DNA of 64,000 nucleotides from contig JASHNU010000073.1 in assembly GCA_030041475.1 (NCBI GenBank), forward strand, positions 204,674 to 268,673, read 5' to 3'. The translations under genes and the position numbers were made by a program. Source of the stretch: Candidatus Sulfotelmatobacter sp. Its GTDB lineage: Bacteria > Acidobacteriota > Terriglobia > Terriglobales > Acidobacteriaceae. Position 1 is the stretch's first letter, and every line of letters begins with the position of its first letter. The notes beneath the pieces were generated by a model. The model saw nothing but the letters and a program-made list of their open reading frames with translations. It made no database searches and was not told the DNA's origin. Of the stretch, positions 54,053-63,380 are shown piece after piece.

Positions 54053-55138
54053 ATGAAGACCGGCATTATTGGCCTGCCGCAGGTGGGCAAAACATCGCTG
54101 TTTCAGATTCTGACCAAAGCGCCTCTCTCCGGGCACGCCTTCGCGAACCCCCGCGAGGCGCATATCGGCATCGCCAAAGTTCCTGACGACCGCCTCGACA
54201 AGCTGGCCGCGCTTTACCACCCCAAAAAATTGACGCACGCCTCCGTCGAATATGTCGACGTGGGTGCGATTGGCCAGGACGCGCTGAAAGAAACGGCGTA
54301 CATCGGGCATTTGCGGCAGGTCGACGCTCTGGCTCACGTAGTGCGGGTGTTTGAAGATCCCGCAATTGCCCATGTGGGCGAGATCAATCCGCTCGGTGAC
54401 ATCAAGAACGTGGAGTTCGATCTGATGGTCAGCGATCTCGGGCAGATCGAAAAGCGACTCGAGCGTTTGGAAAAAGATCTGAAGAAGATGAAGACGCCGG
54501 ATCTCGAGAAGGAGTTTGAACTGCTCAAGCGCGCGAAGACGCACCTGGAAACAGAGAAACCACTGCGGGAAATGGAAATGTCGCCCGAGGACAAGAAGCG
54601 CATCCGCGGCTTCATGTTCCTGAGCGAGAAACCGATTTTCTACGTGCTGAACATCGGCGAGTCGAGCGATCTCGGAAAACAGCTCGAAGGAGCAGTTGCC
54701 AAATACCAGCTTACGGAGATCGCCGCTCGGCCGAACGCCGCGGTCACGGCGATCTGCGGGAAAGTAGAAGCCGAACTGGCCGAGATGAGTGATGCCGACG
54801 CGGCTGACTTTCTGTCCAGTTATGGGCTGACGGAGAGCGGGTTGACGCGACTGATCCGCACTACGTACCAATTGCTTGGGCTGATTTCCTTCTTCACGGC
54901 CGGAGAGGACGAATGCCGCGCCTGGACCATCCCGGCCCACACGCGCGCGCAGGAAGCAGCCGGCGCCATCCATTCAGATCTGGAGAAACACTTCATCCGT
55001 GCCGAGACCATCCGCTGGGATCAGCTGCTCGAAGCTGGGTCGGAAGCAAATGCCCGCGCCAAAGGCACGCTGCGACTGGAAGGCAAGGACTATATCGTGC
55101 AAGACGGCGACGTGATGCACATCCGGCATTCGGGGTGA
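54053..55138 (+). CDS. ychF: Redox-regulated ribosome-associated ATPase YchF
   Basis: 361 residues, normal length. Walker A variant GLPQVGKTS (residues 7-15), the G4 position NIGE instead of NKxD (the reason the family prefers ATP), a coiled-coil insertion rich in Glu/Lys (about 130-175) and a C-terminal TGS domain. It binds ribosomes and responds to oxidative stress. No operon; followed by a palindromic repeat. Confidence 0.95.
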   Translation: MKTGIIGLPQVGKTSLFQILTKAPLSGHAFANPREAHIGIAKVPDDRLDKLAALYHPKKLTHASVEYVDVGAIGQDALKETAYIGHLRQVDALAHVVRVFEDPAIAHVGEINPLGDIKNVEFDLMVSDLGQIEKRLERLEKDLKKMKTPDLEKEFELLKRAKTHLETEKPLREMEMSPEDKKRIRGFMFLSEKPIFYVLNIGESSDLGKQLEGAVAKYQLTEIAARPNAAVTAICGKVEAELAEMSDADAADFLSSYGLTESGLTRLIRTTYQLLGLISFFTAGEDECRAWTIPAHTRAQEAAGAIHSDLEKHFIRAETIRWDQLLEAGSEANARAKGTLRLEGKDYIVQDGDVMHIRHSG

Positions 55139-55146
55139 GTAGGCTT

Positions 55147-55209
55147 CTCACCACAGAGACGGGGAGGCAGGGAGAAAACTAATCGATTTGCTCCTGCCTC
55201 CGTGGTGAG
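55147..55209. repeat. Imperfect palindromic repeat between ychF and the ZIP gene
   Basis: CTCACCAC (55147-55154) pairs with GTGGTGAG (55202-55209), and GGAGGCAGG (55163-55171) pairs with CCTGCCTCC (55193-55201). It resembles the common CACCACAGAGACACAGAGG-type dispersed repeat. It could end ychF transcription as a hairpin. A possible GTG start for the ZIP gene lies inside it and is thus unlikely. Confidence 0.7.
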
Positions 55210-55243
55210 TGTTTCTGCGGGCTGCTATGATGCTCCATCGCGA

Positions 55244-55975
55244 ATGCACCCGATTGCCACCAGTATCCTTCTAGGATTGACGGCTGCGGCAGCCAACGTG
55301 TTCGGCGGCGCGATCATCGTGCAGCGTCACTGGGAGCGGCGTTATTTGCGGTACTTTGTGGCGCTGGGCGCAGGATTCATGCTGGCCACGGCGCTGGTCG
55401 AGATGGTTCCGGAGAGCATCGAGTTACGCGGGAAATCGGCGGCGCTATTGGTTTTGCTCGGTTATCTGATCATTCACTTCTTCGAGCACACGGTTACGCC
55501 GCATTTTCACTTCGGCGAGGAGACGCACCGCGACGAGTTCATTCACTCCCATAAAGGATATTCGGTGCTGCTCGGGCTCATCATCCACACGTTTTTCGAC
55601 GGCATCGCCATCGCATCGGGGTTTCTGGTATCAAACTGGCTGGGATGGCTAATTTTTCTTGCCATCTTTCTGCACAAAATTCCCGAAGGCTTTACCGTGA
55701 GCTCGGTCATGCTGGCGAGCGGCCGCAGCCGCGGAACGGCATGGGCAGCGTCTGTGGTTTTGGGCGGATCGACGCTGGCCGGCGTCCTAACCATGGCACT
55801 GTTTCGGCACCATGTGGGCGCGGGTCTACCGCTGGCGGCGGGAGTGACGATTTACGTTGCTGCGTCTGACCTGGTGCCGGAGGTTAACAAGGAACCTGCC
55901 ATGAAAATGGCGTTGCTGGTGTTCGTGGGGGCAGGAGTTTTCTTCCTGTTGGATGCTTTGTTTCACGCGCACTGA
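55244..55975 (+). CDS. ZIP family metal transporter
   Basis: 243 residues from ATG 55244 with about eight transmembrane helices. The metal-site helices HTFFDGIAIASGF and LHKIPEGFTVSS carry the conserved His, Asp and Glu ligands, and a His-rich loop (TPHFHFGEETHRDEFIHSH, about 92-110) lies between helices 3 and 4. It imports divalent metals such as zinc or iron. Confidence 0.92.
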   Translation: MHPIATSILLGLTAAAANVFGGAIIVQRHWERRYLRYFVALGAGFMLATALVEMVPESIELRGKSAALLVLLGYLIIHFFEHTVTPHFHFGEETHRDEFIHSHKGYSVLLGLIIHTFFDGIAIASGFLVSNWLGWLIFLAIFLHKIPEGFTVSSVMLASGRSRGTAWAASVVLGGSTLAGVLTMALFRHHVGAGLPLAAGVTIYVAASDLVPEVNKEPAMKMALLVFVGAGVFFLLDALFHAH

Positions 55976-56080
55976 AACACGACGACTGCGGGGAGTGGAG
56001 CATTACTCTATTGCTAGAGTGCAACTTAATGGCTGATAGTTATACTCGATCTATCGTTGTGGAACTCGGTGCTGCTGGCG

Positions 56081-56109
56081 AAGAAAAAGCCGCCAGGGAA
56101 TGGCGGCTT
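56081..56109 (-). terminator. Rho-independent terminator of the VWA protein gene
   Basis: On the minus strand an 8-bp stem AAGCCGCC/GGCGGCTT with a 7-nt loop is followed by a T-run (TTTTTCTTC). It lies 22 bp past the stop at 56132. Confidence 0.85.
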
Positions 56110-56131
56110 CGGTAAGCGTCAGGAAACCCAA

Positions 56132-57505
56132 TCAGTCGACGGTGTGCTTAGCCGTGTAGCCATCGCGCGCGGCAACGTCGATTTTGACGTCCTTGCCTTT
56201 CTGGTCCTTCACCTTCAGGGGGCCGCCGTCGGTTGCGACCACCTGAACTTTCAGCTTGCGGTAGGTTCCATCGAGCTTCGTATTGGTCGGGCTATAGGCC
56301 AGGCTGTACTGGTGGCGAATGTCGTCACCCACATCGTGGAAGATCTCGGCGAACTCCGCCTGGAAGCGTGGGAAATAGGCACGGCCCCCGGTCATGGAGG
56401 CGAAGGTCTTCATTTCATTGTCGGCCTGCAGGTAATCGATGTTGTGCATGCCATAGCTGGCCATGCCGTGCGACATTCCGGTGCAGCGGTAGATGGGGTT
56501 ATCGCACATTTCGCGGATGTAGAACCCGATGCTGATGGGGAAGATAGTCACATCCTTGGTGTCCTTGACCTTCTTCAGGATTTTGTCGTAAGTCAGCTTG
56601 CTGAACGTGTCGATCCCGCTCGACACGAGGATGACATATTTCTTGCCTTCCACGCGGTCGAGGCGGTCGAGCGTGTCGTACAGGGCGTCGAATTCGTTGG
56701 TCTCGGCAAAACCGGGAATGCGTAACTGATTCAGTGCGCCAAAGACGGCTTTCTTGTCCTGGGTGAAGTCGGTCAGGATGTGGGGCTGCATGTCGTAATA
56801 CGCGACCGCGACCCAGTCGTCTTTCTTCAACGAGTTGGCAAAGGCATAGGAGGCGTTCAGGGCGTCGGCCAGGAACTGCCAGCTTGTGGAAGCAAACTCG
56901 ACCAGCAGCACGGCCGTAATGGGCGCTTCCGCGACAGCAAACTTGCTGATATTTTGCGGAACTCCATCTTCGGCGATGCGGAAGTTTTCCTTCTTCAGCC
57001 CAGGGACGAACTGTCCGTCCTTGGTGGTGACCAGCACATCCACATTCACCAGCGGCACGTTCACTTTCAGCGAATAGTCGGGCGTTTCCACGTTTGCTTT
57101 CAAAGTTGGCGGAGGTGGTGGCGGAGCTTCCTCGGTGGTCTTCTTCGGAATCGCATACGGCCCCATGCTGCCGCTTGGTCCGCCGGCATCGGCGGGAACT
57201 TCCTGTTTCGGCTTTCCGCTGTCAGGAGTCGCGGCAGATTGTCCAGAGGAAGTTTGTCCTGAAGAAGTTTGGCCTGTAGACGGTGTAGCGGGCGTCTGGC
57301 TTTGCTGATCTTGATTCTGGCTTTGAGTCTGTTCGGCCAGATTCTGCAGGCCCTGATCTTGATCTAGGCTCGGCTGAACCTGCGCCCAAGCCGGCAACCC
57401 GCCGAGAGCCAAAATCAGTCCCAAAGCCGGTGCGGTTAAGTTAGTTAGTCCGAAAGTCTCACCTGCCAGAGACTTACTTCTCGTATTTTTGGCACGGTTC
57501 CACAT
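56132..57505 (-). CDS. Secreted VWA-domain protein (VWFA-related Acidobacterial type)
   Basis: 457 residues from ATG 57505 (MWNRAKNTRSKSLAG); a TTG at 57556 is less likely. A signal-like hydrophobic stretch (about 25-41) is followed by a Gln/Ser/Thr-rich low-complexity region (about 45-120), then a beta strand segment LVNVDVLVTTKDGQFVPGLKKENFRI and a VWA domain (about 195-400) with VLLVEFASTSW and YVILVSSGID. The metal-binding DxSxS is not canonical (EFAST). Such proteins are typical of Acidobacteriota and of unknown role. It ends at a clear terminator. Divergent from the S55 peptidase gene. Confidence 0.9.
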   Translation of the reverse strand: MWNRAKNTRSKSLAGETFGLTNLTAPALGLILALGGLPAWAQVQPSLDQDQGLQNLAEQTQSQNQDQQSQTPATPSTGQTSSGQTSSGQSAATPDSGKPKQEVPADAGGPSGSMGPYAIPKKTTEEAPPPPPPTLKANVETPDYSLKVNVPLVNVDVLVTTKDGQFVPGLKKENFRIAEDGVPQNISKFAVAEAPITAVLLVEFASTSWQFLADALNASYAFANSLKKDDWVAVAYYDMQPHILTDFTQDKKAVFGALNQLRIPGFAETNEFDALYDTLDRLDRVEGKKYVILVSSGIDTFSKLTYDKILKKVKDTKDVTIFPISIGFYIREMCDNPIYRCTGMSHGMASYGMHNIDYLQADNEMKTFASMTGGRAYFPRFQAEFAEIFHDVGDDIRHQYSLAYSPTNTKLDGTYRKLKVQVVATDGGPLKVKDQKGKDVKIDVAARDGYTAKHTVD

Positions 57506-57661
57506 GGCAGACCCCGAAAACTTTCCCTGTGCTAGTATAGACGCACGGATTCGCAAATGGGATGTTTTGCTAGTCCCCGAAATACCCTCCTGGCAACGAG
57601 TTCAAGATCGAGCGAGTCTAATTGGATTATTGGGACCTGTTGGCAGTCCCTGGGGCTGTAC

Positions 57662-59464
57662 ATGAAAAAGCTTGCCCGCGCGCTGCTTCTCTTTAGCACT
57701 TCCCTACCTACAATACTGGCCGCTCAAACCTCGCAGCCGACGACTCAACCGACGATCGCGGTGAACCAGATCCATGCCGGCATGCGCGGCGTCGCCTACA
57801 CCGTGTTTGAAGGTGTGAAGCCCGAGCCCATGGACGTGGAAGTGCTTGGTGTGCTGCGGAACGTGAACGGGCCGAAGGGCGACATCATCCTGGTGCGCCT
57901 GCATGGCGAAAAGGTCGAATACACCGGCGTCGTGGCGGGCATGAGCGGCAGCCCGGTTTATCTCGAGGACAAGCTGGCGGGAGCGCTGGCGTTCCGCATC
58001 GGCGCGTTCTCCAAGGAAGCAATCGCGGGAGTGACGCCGATCGCCGACATGCTGGAGATCAACGCGCTCGATAAATCTCCGGCCGAGGACGCGGCGGCGA
58101 CAAAACCTGCCGTCACTAGCGTCGCCGGAAAAACCGCCACCCCCGGAGACGCCCCAACGCTGTCGGGATCGATTGAGGGCTACGCAAATTATCTTCAGCC
58201 TATCGAGACTCCGCTGGTGTTCAACGGATTCTCCGAGGAAGCGGTGCGGCGGTTCGCGCCCGAGTTTGCCGCGGCGGGAATTGTGCCGGTGATGGGAGCG
58301 GGATCGGTCAGCGATGAGAAACAGCCCGAGCCGCTCGAACCCGGATCGGCAGTGAGCGCAACCCTGGTGCGCGGCGATATGGACATCGCGGCGACTTGCT
58401 CGGTGACTTACATCGATCCGCAGCGCCTGCTCGCCTGTGGGCATCCGCTGCTGCAGTTCGGCTCTGTCGATCTTCCGATGGACAAGGCACGCGTGCTGGC
58501 CACACTGGCCTCGCCGCTGAATTCTTTCAAGATCGTCAACACGACCGAGGAAGCCGGCGTCTTCGTGCAGGACCGTCACACGGGAATTCTCGGCATCTTC
58601 GACAAGCAGCCGGAGATGATTCCAGTCACGCTCGCCATCCACAGCGCGGCGGGCGCGAAGGAATTCCATTATGAGGTGTTGAACAATCCCCGGCTCAGTC
58701 CGGTGGCGATCATGGCAACGGTGTTCAACGCGCTGCATGGCACGAATGAATATGGCGAAGAGATTACCTACCGGCTCAGCGGCAGCATCAACGTAAAGGG
58801 ATTTCCCGAAGTCGCGCTCAAGAACATGTTCGTTCCGACCGAGAATGGTCAGCCCGCGGCCATGGCTGCAGCCCTCTCGCTGGGTGATCGCTTCGGACGC
58901 ATCTACGACAATCCTTACAACGCTCCGGCAGTGAAGAGCGTGAATCTCGACTTCGATCTGGTGCGCGAGCGCCGCTTTGCGCGGCTGGAAAGCGCCCGCA
59001 CAGACGTAACGGAAGCGCGTCCGGGCGATGAAATCACGGTCGAGACGGTGCTGGCTCCCTACCGCGGCGAGCGCATCGTGCGGCAGATTCCGGTCAAGAT
59101 TCCGACCTCGGCCAGCAAGGGAACGCTGCGCATTCTGGTGAGTGATGGCGATACGCTCGACCGCTTCAGCCGCATGAACCCGCTGTTCGCGCGCAAGTTC
59201 GACCTGGCGTCAACCATCGCCATGCTCAACAAGGAGCACTCGAACAACCGCGTTTACGTCTCGCTGCTCGAAGCCGACCCGGAGGCGCGCGTGGCCGACA
59301 AGGTCATGCCCACGCTGCCGATTTCGATCATGAACGTGATGGACGGGATGCGCGGTAACCAGGACATGATCGTTAGCGGCGAATCGAACGTCGACGAAAC
59401 CGCGACGTCGCCGCTGGATTATCTGGTGAGCGGCGCGCAGCTGCTGACGGTGACGGTGAAATAG
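57662..59464 (+). CDS. Secreted SpoIVB-like (S55) peptidase domain protein
   Basis: 600 residues from ATG 57662 (MKKLARALLLF, signal peptide to about 22); an ATG at 57557 would put 35 odd residues before the signal. The S55 region has GMRGVAYTVFEGV, EYTGVVAGMSGSPVY, where the Ser of GMSGSP is the expected nucleophile, and LLACGHPLLQFG with the likely histidine base. The C-terminal half (about 300-600) is beta-rich. It probably cleaves or regulates an envelope protein; partner unknown. Confidence 0.88.
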   Translation: MKKLARALLLFSTSLPTILAAQTSQPTTQPTIAVNQIHAGMRGVAYTVFEGVKPEPMDVEVLGVLRNVNGPKGDIILVRLHGEKVEYTGVVAGMSGSPVYLEDKLAGALAFRIGAFSKEAIAGVTPIADMLEINALDKSPAEDAAATKPAVTSVAGKTATPGDAPTLSGSIEGYANYLQPIETPLVFNGFSEEAVRRFAPEFAAAGIVPVMGAGSVSDEKQPEPLEPGSAVSATLVRGDMDIAATCSVTYIDPQRLLACGHPLLQFGSVDLPMDKARVLATLASPLNSFKIVNTTEEAGVFVQDRHTGILGIFDKQPEMIPVTLAIHSAAGAKEFHYEVLNNPRLSPVAIMATVFNALHGTNEYGEEITYRLSGSINVKGFPEVALKNMFVPTENGQPAAMAAALSLGDRFGRIYDNPYNAPAVKSVNLDFDLVRERRFARLESARTDVTEARPGDEITVETVLAPYRGERIVRQIPVKIPTSASKGTLRILVSDGDTLDRFSRMNPLFARKFDLASTIAMLNKEHSNNRVYVSLLEADPEARVADKVMPTLPISIMNVMDGMRGNQDMIVSGESNVDETATSPLDYLVSGAQLLTVTVK

Positions 59465-59510
59465 AAATCGGAAGTTTCCGTCCCGGCCGTAACGCAGAAA
59501 GAGGCCAGCT

Positions 59511-60584
59511 GTGCCATCTCCTTGGCTTGTGTCCCTACTCAGCCTATTGATTTGTGTTCCTGCGTTTTCCAGAACGTCCACCGACAACTCACGTATACAA
59601 CTCACCCTGGATTCGAGTGAAGCTGAGCAAGTCCTTGTCATTCTTGCGCTTCGTCGCGATAACAAGACGGTCGACGACGCGCAGTGGCAGAAACTGTTCG
59701 CTACTGAGCCCTACCAGCGGTTGAAGCAGCGCGAGAAGGCGATTGGAGAGCGATTTCACGATCCCACAGTCGCATTCAGCGATGAGGATTTCAAGAAATT
59801 TGTGCTGTCCGACGATCTCCGGAAGCGAACCCCTGAGCTGCAAGAGACGATCGAGCAATGGAAAAAAGCAAGTATGCGCCAACTCGCCGAGCGCGACCTG
59901 CAATATCTGCCGGCATCGGCGGTAATCCGCGCGAAGGTTTATCCGATCATCAAGCCGGGCAAAAACAGCTTCGTCTGGGAGGCGTCTTCGAATCCGGCGA
60001 TTTTCTTATATCTCGACCCGGATGTGAATCGCGCGCAATTTGAGAACACGGTCGCGCACGAACTTCATCACATCGGGCTCGGCAGCGTTGAATCGGGGTA
60101 CGACAAGAAGATCGCAACGCTGCCGGAACGGGCCCGCACAGCAGCAGAACAGATGGAATCATTTGGAGAGGGATTCGCGATGCTGGCAGCAGCGGGTGGG
60201 CCGGATGTCGATCCTCATGCCGCAAGCTCGGCCGCTGACCGTGCCCGTTGGAATCACGACATGGCCAATTTCAGCGCCGACTTGCTGTCGCTAAATGGCT
60301 TCTTTCTCGACATCCTCAACGGGAAGTTTGCCAACCGCGACGCCATCGATGAGAAAGCCGGCAGCTTTTTCGGGCAGCAGGGACCGTGGTACACCGTCGG
60401 CTACAAAATGGCAGTCATGGTCGAAAAACGCTTCGGTCGTCCGGCGCTCATCGAGACTATGCTCGATCCGCGCCGACTGCTCGTACTCTATAACCAGGCT
60501 GCAGCGGAGCAGTACGCCGCGGGCAAGGAACACTTCCCTTTGTGGTCAGACGAACTGCTTAAGCAAGTGGGGGCGACTTCTTAG
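59511..60584 (+). CDS. Secreted DUF5700-like putative zinc metalloprotease
   Basis: 357 residues starting at GTG 59511 (GAGG upstream), signal peptide to about 20. The zinc motif VAHELHHIG (HExxH) is near residue 185, with downstream GEGFAMLAAAGG providing a likely third ligand. It resembles DUF5700-type putative Zn-dependent proteases. Gap of 46 bp after the S55 gene, so the two could be co-transcribed. Confidence 0.82.
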   Translation: MPSPWLVSLLSLLICVPAFSRTSTDNSRIQLTLDSSEAEQVLVILALRRDNKTVDDAQWQKLFATEPYQRLKQREKAIGERFHDPTVAFSDEDFKKFVLSDDLRKRTPELQETIEQWKKASMRQLAERDLQYLPASAVIRAKVYPIIKPGKNSFVWEASSNPAIFLYLDPDVNRAQFENTVAHELHHIGLGSVESGYDKKIATLPERARTAAEQMESFGEGFAMLAAAGGPDVDPHAASSAADRARWNHDMANFSADLLSLNGFFLDILNGKFANRDAIDEKAGSFFGQQGPWYTVGYKMAVMVEKRFGRPALIETMLDPRRLLVLYNQAAAEQYAAGKEHFPLWSDELLKQVGATS

Positions 60585-60607
60585 ATCACAAGGCTCTCGC
60601 CGGGACG

Positions 60608-60639
60608 CTCTACTCCTTGCATGCTTGCAAGAAGTAGAG
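60608..60639. terminator. Hairpin between convergent genes
   Basis: CTCTACT/AGTAGAG and CTTGCA/TGCAAG form a 14-step stem with one C-A mismatch and a TGCT loop. No U-tract. It lies between the protease gene and bacterioferritin and may end both transcripts. Confidence 0.5.
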
Positions 60640-60651
60640 GTCTGAGCAGCA

Positions 60652-61131
60652 CTACTCTTCTTCGTTCTCGCCCATCTGCTGCGTCAAATAGCGCTCGTAG
60701 CCGAGTTCCTTGATCTGGTGGAGCTGGGCTTCGAGAAAGTCGACGTGCTCTTCTTCGTCTTTGAGCAGTTTTACGAAAAGATCGCGCGATCCGTTGTCGC
60801 CTTCCTTGGTGGCGATGGCGACCGCATCGTTGTAAGCCTTGACCGCGCCGACTTCCAGCGCGAGGTCACTTTCAATCATTGCCTTGACCGTCCCGGCGAC
60901 GTTCAACTCGAGCGGCATCATCGACGGGCTGCCATCGAGGAATAGAATGCGCTCGATCAGCACCTCGGCGTGCTTCATCTCGCCGACGGATTGTTTCTTG
61001 ATTAAATCGGCCAGCCGGTGATAACCCCAGTTCTCGCACATCTCGGCATGCAGAAAATACTGGCTGATGGCCGTCAGCTCTTCCCGCAGCGCTTTGTTGA
61101 GTTCTGCAACAACTTTAGGATTTCCTTTCAT
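60652..61131 (-). CDS. bfr: Bacterioferritin
   Basis: 159 residues, full length; AGGAG precedes the ATG. The ferroxidase ligands E18, E51, H54 and the C-terminal E127/H130 (DEEEHVDFLE) are kept, and M52 (GEMKHAE) is the usual heme-binding methionine. It forms a 24-mer that stores iron and detoxifies Fe(II) with peroxide, relevant to the heavy iron demand of the cytochrome cluster. Confidence 0.96.
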   Translation of the reverse strand: MKGNPKVVAELNKALREELTAISQYFLHAEMCENWGYHRLADLIKKQSVGEMKHAEVLIERILFLDGSPSMMPLELNVAGTVKAMIESDLALEVGAVKAYNDAVAIATKEGDNGSRDLFVKLLKDEEEHVDFLEAQLHQIKELGYERYLTQQMGENEEE

Positions 61132-61250
61132 ATCACGCTCCTATATATAGCGACCTGAGAGTATCGCAGAATGGAGTGCAGGAGGGCAACGGCAAAGGGC
61201 AGGAGGATTTAAGATGAGTTTTAATTCGGCATGCTATCGTGCGTCGCCTG

Positions 61251-63236
61251 TCAACGCAGGGCGGCATCCAGCGTCTTGAGGAGTGAACTGCGGGTGAACG
61301 GCTTTTCCAAGAGCCGCATCGCGCCGTCGACTCCCTGATTCGCCACCAGTTCGCCGGTGTACCCGGACATATATACGACTCTCATCTTCGGATGCTCCCC
61401 GATCACACGAAGCACAAGTTCGGGCCCACTCATTCCCTTCATCACCACGTCGGTCAACACCAGGTCGACGGTGGCATGGTCCGTACCTAACACGTCGAGG
61501 GCGGCCTTGCCGTCTGCGGCTTCGAGCACGTCGTACCCGTGCTGTTCGAGCATCTTGCGCGTCAGGCGCCGCATGATGGAATCATCCTCGGCCAGCAGAA
61601 TGGTGGTCCCTTCGCGCCTTGCCGGCAACTCTTCGGCCTGGGCCTCAGGTGCCGTGCCCAGTTTGTGCTCAGCTGAGGGCAAATAGATCTTGAACGTTGT
61701 GCCGCGGGTTGGTTCACTGTAAACCCAGATGTGGCCTCCGCTCTGCTTGACGATGCCATACACGGTCGCCAGCCCAAGACCGGTTCCCTTGCCCATTTCT
61801 TTGGTCGTGAAAAATGGCTCGAAAATGCGGGCGCGCGTGCCTTCATCCATGCCAACACCGTTATCGCTGATGGCGAGCATCACGTAACGCCCGGCGGTCA
61901 TGGTGGGATGCTCCCGGGCAAAGGTTTCATCGAACTCCGACATTGCGGTTTCGATGATGAGTTTGCCGCCATGGGGCATGGCGTCGCGGGCGTTGACCGC
62001 GAGGTTCATGACAATCTGATCGAGCTGCCCCGCATCGGCTTCCACAATTGCTGTGGACGTTTTGGGCAAAAGCACAACCTCAAGGTCGTCCCCCATCAGC
62101 GGACGCAATAACTTGACCTCTTCTTTCAGACGCTCGTTCAGGTCGAGGACCTGCGGCGGCTGCGCCTGCTGGCGTCGGCTGAAGGCCAGCAGTTGGCGCG
62201 TCAAGGACGCTCCACGCTTGGCGGCCTCGCGGATGTTCTCGATGTACTCGGCGCTCTCGGCATCGGCGCGCGTACGCAAGAGTTCGGTGCAGGCGGTCAC
62301 AATGCCGAGCAGGTTGTTGAAGTCGTGGGCCACGCCGCCCGCCAGCCGCCCTACCGCCTCCATTTTTTGCGACTGGCGAAGCTGATCTTCGATTTTTTTC
62401 TGCGCAGTAATATTGCGGGCAATCGCCGAAGCCCCCACCACCCGGCCCTCGGCATCGTAAATAGGAGAAACCGATACGGAGACATTCAGCCGGCGGCCAT
62501 CTTTTGTCACACGCACGGACTCGAAGTACTCTACCCGCGTCCCGTTGCGAATTTTTTCCAGAATGCCGGGAATTTCATCCACGTGATCTTGGGGACAAAG
62601 CGTGGTGATGGAGCGGCCGATCATTTCCTGTGCCGTGTAACCATACATGTGCTCGGCACCTTTGTTCCAATGGGTGATGACGCCGTCGAGATTCTTGCCG
62701 ATGATGGCGTCTTGCGACGAATCCACGATCAGCGCCAAGCGATTCTGCGAGTCGCGCAGCTCGCGGCTCTTTCTGCGTTCGAGCTCCTCGTTCGCGCGGC
62801 GCAGATCTTCTTCGATGCGCTTGCGGTCGCTGATATCGCGGATCACGCTCAGGACCATCATGGCGTCTCCGCTTCCGATGAGGCTGAGACTGATTTCGAC
62901 AGGGAACTCCGATCCATCGCGCCGCCGGCCGTAGAGATCCAGGCCCGACCCCATGCGCCGGATCTTCGGCCGCTGATGGAAGTTGGCGCGATGCTGATGG
63001 TGCTGCGGCCGCTGCCGCTCCGGCACCAGGACTTCAATTCTCTGGCCGATCAGCTCGTCGCGCGTGTAGCCAAATAAAGCCTCCGTCTGGGAATTGACCT
63101 GGATAATGACGCCCTGCTGGTTCACGGCCACCACGGCGTCCGGGATGGCTTCGAGAATGGTGGGCGAGAGCAGAGCCTCAGCCACCGACTTCGGTGGTGA
63201 GACGGTGTTTTTCTCGGTTACGGCGGATTGGTCCAT
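61251..63236 (-). CDS. PAS-PAS hybrid sensor histidine kinase with receiver domain
   Basis: 661 residues, no transmembrane segments, so cytoplasmic. PAS 1 (about 25-145), PAS 2 (about 165-285), HisKA with H304 in GGVAHDFNNLL, HATPase with DNGVGMD (458-464) and GKGTGLGLATV (482-492), then a receiver domain (about 545-660) with phospho-acceptor D596 (LVLTDVVMKG). Orphan kinase: no adjacent response regulator is seen. Confidence 0.94.
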   Translation of the reverse strand: MDQSAVTEKNTVSPPKSVAEALLSPTILEAIPDAVVAVNQQGVIIQVNSQTEALFGYTRDELIGQRIEVLVPERQRPQHHQHRANFHQRPKIRRMGSGLDLYGRRRDGSEFPVEISLSLIGSGDAMMVLSVIRDISDRKRIEEDLRRANEELERRKSRELRDSQNRLALIVDSSQDAIIGKNLDGVITHWNKGAEHMYGYTAQEMIGRSITTLCPQDHVDEIPGILEKIRNGTRVEYFESVRVTKDGRRLNVSVSVSPIYDAEGRVVGASAIARNITAQKKIEDQLRQSQKMEAVGRLAGGVAHDFNNLLGIVTACTELLRTRADAESAEYIENIREAAKRGASLTRQLLAFSRRQQAQPPQVLDLNERLKEEVKLLRPLMGDDLEVVLLPKTSTAIVEADAGQLDQIVMNLAVNARDAMPHGGKLIIETAMSEFDETFAREHPTMTAGRYVMLAISDNGVGMDEGTRARIFEPFFTTKEMGKGTGLGLATVYGIVKQSGGHIWVYSEPTRGTTFKIYLPSAEHKLGTAPEAQAEELPARREGTTILLAEDDSIMRRLTRKMLEQHGYDVLEAADGKAALDVLGTDHATVDLVLTDVVMKGMSGPELVLRVIGEHPKMRVVYMSGYTGELVANQGVDGAMRLLEKPFTRSSLLKTLDAALR

Positions 63237-63380
63237 ACCCCACGCCGGTTTTGGCCCGGCTCTGGATAATATACTGCAAATTTCAGCGGGAGAGAGCTAC
63301 CCATGCGGGTTACGTCCTGAATTGGGACTGGGCGAGTCGAAAGTACCTGAGCGGAAGGTTACCCACGTGGGAGCCATCAA

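Noticed and set aside
55202..55243. GTG start for the ZIP transporter giving 14 extra residues
   Set aside because: The extension lies inside a dispersed palindromic repeat and does not look like the family's N-terminus.
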